From SIG603 sp964369225 (lineage in GTDB: Bacteria > Bacillota > Clostridia > Oscillospirales > Acutalibacteraceae): a DNA stretch of 64,000 bases. The DNA lies in contig CAYJER010000002.1 of assembly GCA_964369225.1 (NCBI GenBank), forward strand, positions 1 through 64,000, given 5' to 3'. Every line of letters begins with the position of its first letter. The first letter of the stretch is position 1. Shown one piece after another: positions 34,591-43,372 of this stretch. Below the pieces are notes generated by a model. It ran no database searches. It was not told the origin of the DNA and saw only the letters and a list, made by a program, of their open reading frames with translations. The position numbers and the translations under genes were made by a program.

Positions 34591-36435
34591 ATGAAAACTA
34601 CCGGAAAAAACAATCTTGAAATCCACAAAAGAACAAGAAAACAAAATTATTCTACACTCGTTAGATTGTCAAAATATCTGGGCAAATACAAATTTGCGAT
34701 ACTTGGAGCTTTTGCGTTGACTTTGCTCTCAAATGCTTTTTCGTTATACGCTCCTCAATTAACCGAACAAATAATCTCTATGATTGAAATACCGCTTGAA
34801 GAAATCGATTTAAGCTCTGTGTTTTCATTCGGAGGTGTTATGGTGTTTTTTTATGTTATAACTTTTTTGGTGAGTATTATTCTTTCATATGTACTGTTAA
34901 GGTTAAGTCAAAACATTGGCCACAGGTTAAGAAAAGATACTTTTAATAAGTTTGATAAACTACCTGTATCATATTTTGACACTCACCAAACAGGTGAAAC
35001 CATAAGCAAATTCACATATGATATTGACATTGTGTCTGCCTCTTTGGGAAATAACTTTATCAGTATTTGCACTAGTATTATAACACTAATTGGCTCATTT
35101 GTTATGATGATGATTTCTAACTTTACGTTGATGACATCTGTGTTTATAGTAATACCAATTTCTATAGCAATAGGAGTATTTTGGACAGTTAAAGTAAGGG
35201 GTCTTCACAGAGAGAAATCAAAAAAGTTTGGTGAGCTAAACGGTTTTGTTGAAGATAAAGTAACAGGACATAAAACAATAAAAATATATGCGCAACTTAA
35301 TAATATTCTTACTAAATTCAAAGTGAAAAATGATGATTGGGGAAAAGCTCACTATAAATCTGACTTTGTTGGTAGTGGCTCACTTAGGGCTGGACTTCAA
35401 TTTGTATCTAATATTACCACTGCATCTATATATGTGCACGGGTGTTTTATGCTATTATCTGGTAGTATAACTTTAGCCGAAATTTCTGCATTTGTTCTAT
35501 ATGCAAAAATGTTTACTGGTGTGTTAAACGACATTACCTTTGTTCTTGCAGACATTCAATCTGCCTTAGCTGCCTCAGATAGAGTATTTGCATTTTTAGA
35601 TGAAAAAGAAGAAAAATACGACAAACAAAACATTTCTGAAACAAGCAAAATTAACGGAAGAATCACATTTAATAATGCGAATTTCAGTTATAATAAAGAT
35701 AGACAAATTCTAAAAGGAATCGATATTGATGCCAAAGAAAACGAAGTAATCGCTATTGTGGGTAGTACAGGAGCGGGAAAGACAACACTCATTAATCTAC
35801 TTATGAGATTTTACCATGTTAATTCAGGAGCCATTTATATTGATGGTGTAAATATTGAGAATATAAATATTAGAGATATGAGAAAATCTGTAGCAATGGT
35901 ACTTCAAGAGGCTTGGTTATTTGGAGGCACAATATTTGAAAACATTACTTACTCAAAACCTAACGCAAAAATGGATGAAGTAATAGAAATCGCTAAATCT
36001 ATTTCACTTCATGATTCTATAATGGCATTACCAAACGCTTATGACACGGTTATAAACGAGAGCAGTGTTAATATATCCGCAGGACAAAAACAGCTTATTA
36101 CAATAGCTAGGGTAATGCTTTTAGATGCTAAAATTTTACTTTTGGATGAAGCTACTTCAAATGTAGATTCTTTAACCGAGCTTGATATTCAAAGCTCTAT
36201 GAAAAAATTAATGAAAGACAAAACAACATTTGTTATAGCTCACAGGCTTTCTACTGTAAGAAACGCAGACAGAATAATTGTTCTTGAAAACGGTGAAATA
36301 ATCGAGATTGGAACTCATGAAGAACTACTTACAAACGGTAAAAATTATGCAAATCTATACAATTCACAGTTTGAAAATGTCACTTATTGTAGTGTTGATG
36401 AAAAAATGTACGTTATGCATAATCTGCATATGTAA
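34591..36435 (+). CDS. ABC exporter half-transporter, catalytically canonical subunit (plus cassette)
   Basis: A 614-residue half-transporter with Walker A GSTGAGKT, Walker B LLLDEATSNVD (catalytic Glu present) and H-loop VIAHRLSTV. The signature is the variant ISAGQKQLITIAR, the usual pattern for the canonical partner in heterodimeric exporters. It completes the plus cassette MarR-ABC-ABC. AGGAGG precedes the ATG. No strong terminator follows: 36436-36564 contains only an AT-rich inverted stretch. Confidence 0.9.
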   Translation: MKTTGKNNLEIHKRTRKQNYSTLVRLSKYLGKYKFAILGAFALTLLSNAFSLYAPQLTEQIISMIEIPLEEIDLSSVFSFGGVMVFFYVITFLVSIILSYVLLRLSQNIGHRLRKDTFNKFDKLPVSYFDTHQTGETISKFTYDIDIVSASLGNNFISICTSIITLIGSFVMMMISNFTLMTSVFIVIPISIAIGVFWTVKVRGLHREKSKKFGELNGFVEDKVTGHKTIKIYAQLNNILTKFKVKNDDWGKAHYKSDFVGSGSLRAGLQFVSNITTASIYVHGCFMLLSGSITLAEISAFVLYAKMFTGVLNDITFVLADIQSALAASDRVFAFLDEKEEKYDKQNISETSKINGRITFNNANFSYNKDRQILKGIDIDAKENEVIAIVGSTGAGKTTLINLLMRFYHVNSGAIYIDGVNIENINIRDMRKSVAMVLQEAWLFGGTIFENITYSKPNAKMDEVIEIAKSISLHDSIMALPNAYDTVINESSVNISAGQKQLITIARVMLLDAKILLLDEATSNVDSLTELDIQSSMKKLMKDKTTFVIAHRLSTVRNADRIIVLENGEIIEIGTHEELLTNGKNYANLYNSQFENVTYCSVDEKMYVMHNLHM

Positions 36436-36564
36436 GGATTAACGGATATAAACTAATTTCTATTGCATAGCAAAATAAAAACCTCCAAGTATTTTGATTA
36501 TTTGTTTTATTTTATACATTAAGTTTATATCTCTAAAATTAAAGTAACATTAAAACTAAATATT

Positions 36565-37916
36565 TTATTTTGAAAATTTCACAGTAAACAAACTGCCTTT
36601 ATTTAGCTCACTTTCTAGTATGATTTTTGCGTTGTGAAGTTTTGCAATCTGCGCCACCATCGAAAGACCCAAGCCCATGCTTCCGTGTTGGCTTTTTGTT
36701 CGAGAACTGTCCACCTGATAAAATCTATGCCAAATTTTTTCATGATGCTCTTTTGCTATTCCAATGCCGTCATCTTTCACAGACAAAATAATTTCCTTAT
36801 CGGTTTCGCTAAGTGTAACATGGGTATTTCCGTTTTCTTTTCTGTAACGAAACGAATTGCTAATTAAGTTTTCAAGCAGTCTGCTAATCATAGCAAAATC
36901 AAACTCTCCACTAATATTAGGTTCAATATTGTATGTCATTGTTAGATCGGCAGGTGCAATTATTTTCTGTTCTTCACAGATTTCTCGCACTGTATCGCTA
37001 ATATTAATCTTTCTTAACTCCGCTTTTTGAGTGCCCCTATCCATGCGAATATGGTTTAATAAGTCTGAAATTAGTGCCGACATCTTTAACGCTTGACTTT
37101 GCACTGTTTCAAGAGCATCCTCTTTATCCTCTTGTGAGATATTCTCTCCAATAGCATACTCACACTGTGCAAAATAACGGCGGTTGGCGTTCTAAGCTCA
37201 TGTGAAACATCTGAGGTAAATTGCTTCTCTGCTTCAAATACACTTTCTAAACGCTCGAACATATTATCAAAAGCATTGGATAATTTGCGTATTTCGGGAC
37301 TTCCGTCTTTTAAATCTATACGCAAAGAAAGATTTTCGCTCTCGCTTATCTCTTTAGACGTTTTAATTATTTTTTCTATAGGACGAAATGTGTGTTTAGC
37401 AATAAAATAGCACCCTATCGCACCAAACAGAACAAAAAACGGTAAGGATAATAACGCTATCTGTAAAAGACTATTTGTGGCATTAGCTACTTCATCTACT
37501 GCTATGATTCCACGAATCCATACATAATAACGTGAATCCTCTACTAAGACTAATCTTTCATAGACATAATATAGTGTTTCATCATCTGTAAATTCAGTGA
37601 TTTCTTTGTCTTTAAACGGTAGTGAAGATGTCTCTTCTTCCATAAAATCACCTTCAATAAGTTCTCCTTCTTGTGAGTACAACAGCGTATATACTCCATT
37701 TTTGAATAAGTCTACATCCTTAGTATCAATTTTACCATCATCAAATTCAAGCTCGTTAGAATTGTCGTCTACTTCCCCGGTTAGTTGGGCTATGCTATTA
37801 GACGATATAATGTTTTCACTAAGCATGAACATCAAACCTATTAAAAGACCAGCCATTAGAAGCATCAGAAAGGTTGTGAAAAGTGTGAGCCTTATTTTTG
37901 CCGATACATTTTTCAT
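36565..37916 (-). pseudogene. Sensor histidine kinase, frameshifted after the H-box
   Basis: The N-terminal part (from 37916) has two membrane helices around an acidic sensor domain, a HAMP domain and the H-box SDVSHELRTPTAVIL, then runs out of frame as HSVSMLLERIS and stops. Restoring one base at about 37169/37170 (TTGCACAG where TTGGCACAG is expected) gives ILAQCEYAIGENISQED… and joins smoothly to the C-terminal part with N-box NLISNSFRYR, DDGIGI and GLGLSMV. A single-base deletion has thus split a typical OmpR-partner kinase (about 450 residues) into two. The C-terminal piece alone lacks the phosphorylated His. It overlaps the response-regulator gene by 4 nt. Confidence 0.88.
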
Positions 37917-38587
37917 ATACCCTCCCTAAGAACATAACCGCTTCCTCTTACTGTATGTATAAGCTTTATCTCATAGTCGCTGTCAACCTTTTTTCTTAGA
38001 TACCTGATATAAACGTCTACCACATTTGTTCCACCCTCATAGTCGTAATTCCAAATGTGATTTTCGATTTTTTCTCTTGAAAGTACAATTCCTACATTGT
38101 ACATCATATATTTCAAAACTGCATACTCTTTTGTTGATAAATTTATCACATTATCTCCACGCTTTACAATGTGGGTACTTATATCAAGCGATAAATCGGC
38201 AACTGATAGTATATTTGTGGATTTTCCTGATTTTAGCCTTGTTACCACACGAATACGAGCCATTAGTTCATCAAAAGAGAAAGGCTTTACAAGATAATCA
38301 TTTGCGCCTAAATCAAGCCTCTTAACCCTGTCTGACACAGCATCTCTAGCAGTTAAAAAGATTACAGGAGTTTCTATACCCTTAGAGCGCATTGCCTTAA
38401 GCACAGAAAAGCCATCCATCATAGGCATCATAATATCAAGTATTACAACATCATAATCTGTGTTGAGTATATAACCAAGCACAGTTTCACCATCAAAAAG
38501 GCTATCGACTGCATAGCCCTCTGATGTTAATTTTTTAGTTATAATTTTATTCATGTCTCGCTAGTCTTCGACTACTAAAATTCTCAT
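37913..38587 (-). pseudogene. OmpR-family response regulator with amber codon 9
   Basis: From the ATG at 38587, which has a perfect AGGAGG, the frame reads MRILVVED-TAG-RDMNKIITKKL and continues as a complete receiver (Asp phosphosite in VVILDIMMP, Lys in LVKPFS) and winged-helix domain ending GSGYVLREGI. Codon 9 is normally Glu (GAG) in this position, so one G-to-T change explains the stop (38563-38561). Restart at the next ATG (38554) would remove the first strand and the acidic Glu-Asp pair needed for phosphorylation, so it would not restore normal function. Confidence 0.88.
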
Positions 38588-38618
38588 TAAGAATCCTCCT
38601 TTAATAAGTTATGCCTGC

Positions 38619-38624
38619 ATTATA
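38619..38624 (-). promoter_or_regulatory. -10 box upstream of the response-regulator pseudogene
   Basis: TATAAT on the minus strand, 31 nt before the original start codon. No recognisable -35 box at 16-18 nt, so it may have been activator dependent. Confidence 0.4.
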
Positions 38625-38684
38625 TCATAGAATTATTAATATTTGATTAAATTTTTGCAGATACCCTTATTATTAAAGATTTTA

Positions 38685-39119
38685 TTACATTGATGTTCGG
38701 TTTGATCGTTTCTTTATTTTAGATAACACAAACAAGACCACTCCTATAAACAGTATGACTGCTCCACCTATCGTTAGTGCCGTTTGATATAAAGAAGCAG
38801 TGCCTGCAATATCAAAAACACCTCTTAATATCGAGCCTAAAATAAGCGCCACTACTCCCGTATGATAAAGATGCGAAGACCAAAAATACTCTGTAGTCGT
38901 TTTTTCTAATAAACAAAACAACATACCTACAAGTACTCCTGCTAGCAGAGGATAAAGAAAAAGATATGTCATATGCGGTGAACTAACACCATGAGAAAAC
39001 TGTGCATAAATAAATGAAAACAACATACAAAACACAGTAGCAAAAAAATAAGGTATAACTCTTTTCTTAAAATAAAATCTTTGAATTGTTTTTCTATTTT
39101 CCAATGTAGACAATATCAC
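38685..39119 (-). CDS. Four-helix membrane protein of unknown function
   Basis: A 144-residue protein with four predicted membrane helices (about 24-42, 51-70, 82-100, 113-133) and a basic C-terminus (KIKKRSNRTSM). I do not recognise the family. The reading frame starts with GTG at 39119 and overlaps the end of the GT2-GtrA-glycosidase gene by 26 nt; an in-frame TTG 15 nt later is an alternative start. The overlap points to co-expression with that enzyme, perhaps as a membrane partner. The Shine-Dalgarno site is weak. Confidence 0.65.
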   Translation of the reverse strand: MILSTLENRKTIQRFYFKKRVIPYFFATVFCMLFSFIYAQFSHGVSSPHMTYLFLYPLLAGVLVGMLFCLLEKTTTEYFWSSHLYHTGVVALILGSILRGVFDIAGTASLYQTALTIGGAVILFIGVVLFVLSKIKKRSNRTSM

Positions 39120-41094
39120 TCACACTTCTTTCTTTATAATCTCTGCCATTAGTTGTAGGAAAATTCACCACTTCACCCATGAAAACCATAGTGGCTGACC
39201 CACCACCATCTAAATTATACGCCACTTCACAGTTGTAAGAAGATAAAACCTGTGCCATCTCATATAGTGATAATCCTTCGCTTTCGTCTGTTCTACCGTC
39301 CGCAACCATAAAAATATAGTGGTTTGGTTCTAACATGGCTATTGCGGTTCTAGGGTTGCTTTCATCTTCACGATCGACTTTACTTTCCTCGTCTACTGTG
39401 ATTTCGCCGTCAGAAATAAGACCTGGGCCAAACGAGAAAATCTGAACAGCGCCAAGCTCTGCTAGTTCCTGAGCTGAAATATCGCTCTCTTCTATTATTT
39501 CCATGTCACCATCTGAATATATAACTAAACCTTCATTTCCACCAGGAGTTTCCACGTCTCTGTAAAGATATCCATTACGCATAACATAACCATAATCTCT
39601 AAAGCCGTAATAATCTCCATTAATTGCTATGATTGCATCATTTTCTTCTGCTATAACAGACGTTTTATCGTTTACGTTCGTACCAAAAGAATTTTCGGCT
39701 AAACCTGCCATAAGATATGAGCTGTCAGTTACAATTATTTCTGCTATATAAATGTCGGTATCGTACTCTCTTATTGTACTAATAGAAACTTGAATATTTT
39801 CATCGCTATAACTTGTTTCAGTGATAATTGGTTCACTAGTACTAACATCAATATCACCTTCAGGTTCTGATTCATTATTCTGTGTACTTGTTTCGTCAGA
39901 ACTAGTATTATCTTGGGTGAGATATCCTGTGTTTACGTCATCAAAATTAACAACATTATGAGCTATAACAAATCTGTTTAGCAGGGTAAAACTAACATAA
40001 AAAACAAAAAATATTGTTGCACATGATTTCCAAACTTTTGACATTTTCTTTTTGCTGATCTTTTTTACAAACACCCAATTTTGTTGAATTGAATAGCTAA
40101 AGAAAAACAAAGATACATCCACAATAATTTTTGAGATCACAGAGTCTTCAAGTAGCATATCAAGCCCTGTTGTAGCAATTGCGCTGCTTCCCATAATAAA
40201 TAAAAAGAGTATTACATATTTTGTGAAACTTGATATAGCACCGCCATTAAAGCAGAAGACAGACTTTTTATTTATAATATAATTGAGAAACCCAGATAAA
40301 ACCCTTGCTACTACTGTAGCAATAACTATGTTTTCGGATGAATACATAGCCAGAATCTGCAAAACTATTGCGAAAAAAACAATATCTGTCAAGAAACCTA
40401 TAATTGAACTAGCAATATATTTTATTGGACGCTGATATATTAAAAGCGAGTCAAAAACAGGACGAAAATGTGATTGTTTATTGTTGTCGAAATAAACTGT
40501 TTCTATATCAACTGTGTAAAGACCTGTATAATTTACTGCATTTTGAAGAAAATTATATTCATATTCATATCGTGAACCCTTGGTTTTCAAGGCTGTTTCA
40601 ATAAGGTTTGCGGGTATTCCTCTCAAGCCAGTTTGTGTGTCTTTGCAAGGAACTCCAGTTCCTGCTTTAAATGCATAAGAGGTTATTTTATTACCTAAGT
40701 AACTTTTTAGTGGCGTGTTTTTAGGCTTAAAATCACGAACACCTAGTATAAGTTGCTTTGGATTAACCCTTAGCGCATTTGCTACTCTAATAATGTCGCA
40801 AGATTTATGTTGCCCGTCAGCATCCGCCGTAATTAAACCATGCTGAACATCTAAATTATCAACAGCAAACTTAATTCCTGTCTTTAATGCCGCTCCCTTA
40901 CCTTTGTTTCTTTTGTGTTTTACAATCAAGCAACCTAGCCTTTTAGCTTCTGTAAATATTGACGAATAAGAAGTATCACTTCCATCGTCAATAATAACTA
41001 TATTACCAAACTCATTTTCTCTAAGTTCATTTAACAAAGTTATCAATTTCTCAGTTGGCTGATATGCCGGTATGATGATTACAGTTTTCTGCAT
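39094..41094 (-). CDS. Fusion: GT2 glycosyltransferase, GtrA-like membrane domain, NAGPA-type phosphodiester glycosidase
   Basis: A 666-residue protein of three parts. Residues 1-225 are a GT2 transferase of the dolichol/polyprenyl-phosphate type (IIDDGSD, DADGQHK, DTQTGLRG). Residues 225-345 are four GtrA-type helices, followed by another helix (about 355-375). After a Ser/Glu-rich linker, residues 430-666 form a phosphodiester-glycosidase domain (AIINGDYYG, FGPGLISDG, RTAIAM, NLDGGGSATM), which would face outside. The combination suggests making a lipid-linked sugar, flipping it, and trimming a surface polymer. AGGAGG precedes the ATG, and upstream repeats suggest control by an OmpR-type regulator. 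Confidence 0.88.
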   Translation of the reverse strand: MQKTVIIIPAYQPTEKLITLLNELRENEFGNIVIIDDGSDTSYSSIFTEAKRLGCLIVKHKRNKGKGAALKTGIKFAVDNLDVQHGLITADADGQHKSCDIIRVANALRVNPKQLILGVRDFKPKNTPLKSYLGNKITSYAFKAGTGVPCKDTQTGLRGIPANLIETALKTKGSRYEYEYNFLQNAVNYTGLYTVDIETVYFDNNKQSHFRPVFDSLLIYQRPIKYIASSIIGFLTDIVFFAIVLQILAMYSSENIVIATVVARVLSGFLNYIINKKSVFCFNGGAISSFTKYVILFLFIMGSSAIATTGLDMLLEDSVISKIIVDVSLFFFSYSIQQNWVFVKKISKKKMSKVWKSCATIFFVFYVSFTLLNRFVIAHNVVNFDDVNTGYLTQDNTSSDETSTQNNESEPEGDIDVSTSEPIITETSYSDENIQVSISTIREYDTDIYIAEIIVTDSSYLMAGLAENSFGTNVNDKTSVIAEENDAIIAINGDYYGFRDYGYVMRNGYLYRDVETPGGNEGLVIYSDGDMEIIEESDISAQELAELGAVQIFSFGPGLISDGEITVDEESKVDREDESNPRTAIAMLEPNHYIFMVADGRTDESEGLSLYEMAQVLSSYNCEVAYNLDGGGSATMVFMGEVVNFPTTNGRDYKERSVSDIVYIGK

Positions 41095-41190
41095 TTAAAC
41101 CTCCTAAAGTCCTTTTGTATAATTATTTTTATCTATTTTTTCAGCTTACAGTAAAAAAATGTCTTTCACAAAAATAAAACTCCTAGCTGT

Positions 41191-41235
41191 ATTTTACATT
41201 CTAATTGTACAAGCTTAACCTTAAATTTACTTTAA
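41191..41235 (-). promoter_or_regulatory. Promoter with 11-bp direct repeats (OmpR-type box), GT2-GtrA fusion gene
   Basis: On the minus strand, TTAAAGTAAAT (41235-41225) is followed at once by TTAAGGTTAAG (41224-41214), two direct repeats of 11 bp. The second covers the -35 region, and 17 nt further lies TAAAAT (41196-41191). This is the class II geometry of OmpR/PhoB-type activators. The disrupted two-component system just downstream is the natural candidate regulator. Confidence 0.6.
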
Positions 41236-41300
41236 AATATAAAATATTTCTGTAAAGATATTTTCGAGTGATAAAATCGTAGAAATAATGAGAATAAAAA

Positions 41301-41340
41301 ATCGAGTGTCATAACTCTTTATTGAGTTATGACACTCGAT
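41301..41340 (-). terminator. Terminator of the metallophosphoesterase gene
   Basis: A perfect 17-bp stem (41301-41317 with 41324-41340, loop TTTATT) followed on the minus strand by TTTTTTATTC. It lies about 190 nt after the stop codon. The interval 41341-41527 has no gene; it contains a sequence (GGAACGGAAAAGCCGCCC) that resembles one module of the interspersed repeats. Confidence 0.9.
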
Positions 41341-41527
41341 ATGGATGTGCTCCTAAACGCTAATCCCAAGCAGTTAGTTTTATACGTTTATAAAAAAATT
41401 TCCTATACCCAAAACTAGCATGTTTATATAACTTTTCACGGAACGGAAAAGCCGCCCTGTGCATTGCTTTTCTATAATAGGCAAGGTTAATATTATCAGC
41501 CCCTACATTTTGATATCAAGCAAATTT

Positions 41528-42340
41528 TTATTCTTCTGGTTTTAGGTTAATTACTGCAACCTCGGGTTGGTTCATAAATCTTATTGGGATAGGTCCATTG
41601 CCAAGTCCACTAGAGACAAACAATGTAGACCCGTTGTACTCATAAAGTCCCTTTGTGTGAGTTGCATCAAAGTTTCCCTCAAGTTCTGGTAGCCAGTATC
41701 CCCTATTAAACACAGCCCCTATAAACGGAAGTCTCACCTGTCCGCCGTGGGTGTCTCCACAAAGAGTTAAGTCAATTCCGAAATCTGAAAATTTATCTAA
41801 CTTTGAGGCATGTGCTAACAATAAATTAAAGTTCTCACTGTCTTTTTCAAACTCGTTTTCTAGGTCGAATGTAGGTGAAAAATACTGGTTATTTATCCCA
41901 TAAATATGAATTGTGTTTCCATTGACTTCTATTATTTCGTCTTCGTAATTAATGACGTTCACGTTATTTTCTGCTAAATCTTCTAAAAAAACTGTGCTAT
42001 AGTCGTGTTCTCCATTGACAAAGTAAACCTCATGCTCCTTAGCTAAATTAGTTAAGAGGTCAGTAGCTACTTCTCTTCCAGTGTCGTCATAGCTTGTGTG
42101 CATGTCACCTGTCACACAAACTAAGTCAGGCTCTGCGTTGTTTATCATTTCTATTAAAGTTTGGTTATTTGTTCCAAAACTATAGCCGTGTAGATCAGTT
42201 ATATGAACTATAGTCATTTCATTTTCTATTTTATCTGAATATACATCTACAGTAGTAGTAGCAAGCCAGTAGATGTTGAAATACCATGTCGCAAAAAGTG
42301 CTATTATCACTAATACAACAATAATTAATGTTTTTTTCAT
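41528..42340 (-). CDS. Membrane-anchored calcineurin-like metallophosphoesterase (YkuE-like)
   Basis: A 270-residue protein with one N-terminal membrane helix (4-24) and an extracytoplasmic metallophosphoesterase domain. Metal ligands appear in order: DLHG near residue 50, GDMH near 80, NGEHD near 110, LLAHAS near 175, GDTHGGQ near 195. The YkuE-like branch includes UDP-diacylglucosamine or phospholipid-linked phosphatases, but the substrate here is unknown. It is preceded by GAAAGGA and probably transcribed alone to the terminator at 41301-41340. Confidence 0.88.
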   Translation of the reverse strand: MKKTLIIVVLVIIALFATWYFNIYWLATTTVDVYSDKIENEMTIVHITDLHGYSFGTNNQTLIEMINNAEPDLVCVTGDMHTSYDDTGREVATDLLTNLAKEHEVYFVNGEHDYSTVFLEDLAENNVNVINYEDEIIEVNGNTIHIYGINNQYFSPTFDLENEFEKDSENFNLLLAHASKLDKFSDFGIDLTLCGDTHGGQVRLPFIGAVFNRGYWLPELEGNFDATHTKGLYEYNGSTLFVSSGLGNGPIPIRFMNQPEVAVINLKPEE

Positions 42341-42470
42341 CTATAATCCTTTCGGTTTTAAAATAATCTTCTATAATTCAGCTTGTAGAAAAATGATTAT
42401 CTTAATAAATATTACACAAAGCCATGTGTAGTACCACGTAAATACTATACTCAATCTTAATGCGTATTTG

Positions 42471-42713
42471 TAGGGTACGGGTTTTCCGTCCCGTGGAAAT
42501 TTAACTAAACCCTGTAGTTTTTCGGGACTGAAAACTCGTCCCCTACATCAGTTTCATTCCTAAGAGGCACGTCTGCGCAGAGACCCTTCCCTACAATATT
42601 TTATCAAATTTATTTTAAATCCACACAAGATTTTTATTTAAAAAGCCTTTAACCAAAAAATCCGCAAGGATTTTCACATAAACTTTTCATTATTCATTTT
42701 CCACTATTCACTA
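42471..42713 (-). repeat. Interspersed repeat, copy A
   Basis: Read on the minus strand from 42713: an AGTGAATAGTGGAAAATGAA-like A-rich lead, hairpin AAAATCC-TTGC-GGATTTTTT (42674-42655), an AT stretch, then modules resembling AGGGTCTCTGCGCAGACGTG and GACGGAAAACCCGTACCC. The core matches copies B (53269) and C (48188). It sits 18 nt after the upp stop codon, and the hairpin plus T-tract should terminate that operon. Confidence 0.82.
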
Positions 42714-42730
42714 ATTATAACTAACTAAAA

Positions 42731-43372
42731 TTATTTTGTACCGAAAATTCTGTCGCCGGCATCGCCAAGTCCTGGTAAAATATATCCTTGGTCATTTAAT
42801 TCTCTGTCAACCATTGCACAATAAATTGTAACGTCTGGGTGAGCCGCTGAAAGTTTCTCTATGCCTATTGGAGATGCAACCATGCAAAGGAATTTAACGT
42901 TTTGTGGATTTTCTTTCTTTACAAAATTAATTGCATCAATAGCAGATCCGCCTGTTGCAAGCATTGGGTCAAGAACTATTACGTCTCTCTCGTTTATGTC
43001 AGATGGCAACTTATTGTAATACGCCACTGGTTGTAATGTGTCGTGGTCACGGTAAAGTCCAATATGTCCAACCTTTGCAGATGGAACAAGTTGTAACATT
43101 CCGTCTACCATTCCAAGACCAGCACGTAAGATAGGCACAAACGCCATCTTTTTGCCGTCTATAACTTCTGTAGTTGTAGTCTCTAGTGGAGTTTCTGTTT
43201 GAACCTCGGTTAAAGGTAGGTCTCTTGTAGCCTCGTAACACATTAGTGTTGCTATCTCGTTTACTAGTTCTCTAAAATGCTTAGTTCCTGTGCTCTTGTC
43301 TCTTAGGAATGTCATTTTATGTTTGATTAGTGGGTGATCCATTACAAATACATTTTCTTTTAATTTAATCAT
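42731..43372 (-). CDS. upp: Uracil phosphoribosyltransferase
   Basis: A 213-residue enzyme that makes UMP from uracil and PRPP (pyrimidine salvage). The PRPP-binding loop VIVLDPMLATGGSA near residue 125 and the C-terminal GLGDAGDRIFGT are diagnostic. Two start codons are possible, at 43378 and 43372; I prefer 43372 because AGAGG lies 8 nt upstream of it but only 2 nt before the other. Either way the start lies inside the end of rpiB (8 or 14 nt overlap), implying coupled translation. Confidence 0.95.
   Translation of the reverse strand: MIKLKENVFVMDHPLIKHKMTFLRDKSTGTKHFRELVNEIATLMCYEATRDLPLTEVQTETPLETTTTEVIDGKKMAFVPILRAGLGMVDGMLQLVPSAKVGHIGLYRDHDTLQPVAYYNKLPSDINERDVIVLDPMLATGGSAIDAINFVKKENPQNVKFLCMVASPIGIEKLSAAHPDVTIYCAMVDRELNDQGYILPGLGDAGDRIFGTK

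Noticed and set aside
36436..36564. Bidirectional terminator between the ABC cassette and the kinase pseudogene
   Set aside because: Only an A/T-only inverted stretch with a loop over 20 nt; too weak to call.
37913..38554. Response regulator starting at the internal ATG as a normal gene
   Set aside because: The true start with perfect AGGAGG lies upstream, and the internal start lacks a ribosome site and the first strand of the receiver domain.
38561..38563. Amber codon as programmed recoding (pyrrolysine or suppressor)
   Set aside because: TAG ends other genes normally (8179-8181, 34580-34582), no pyrrolysine machinery is visible, and the kinase partner is broken too.
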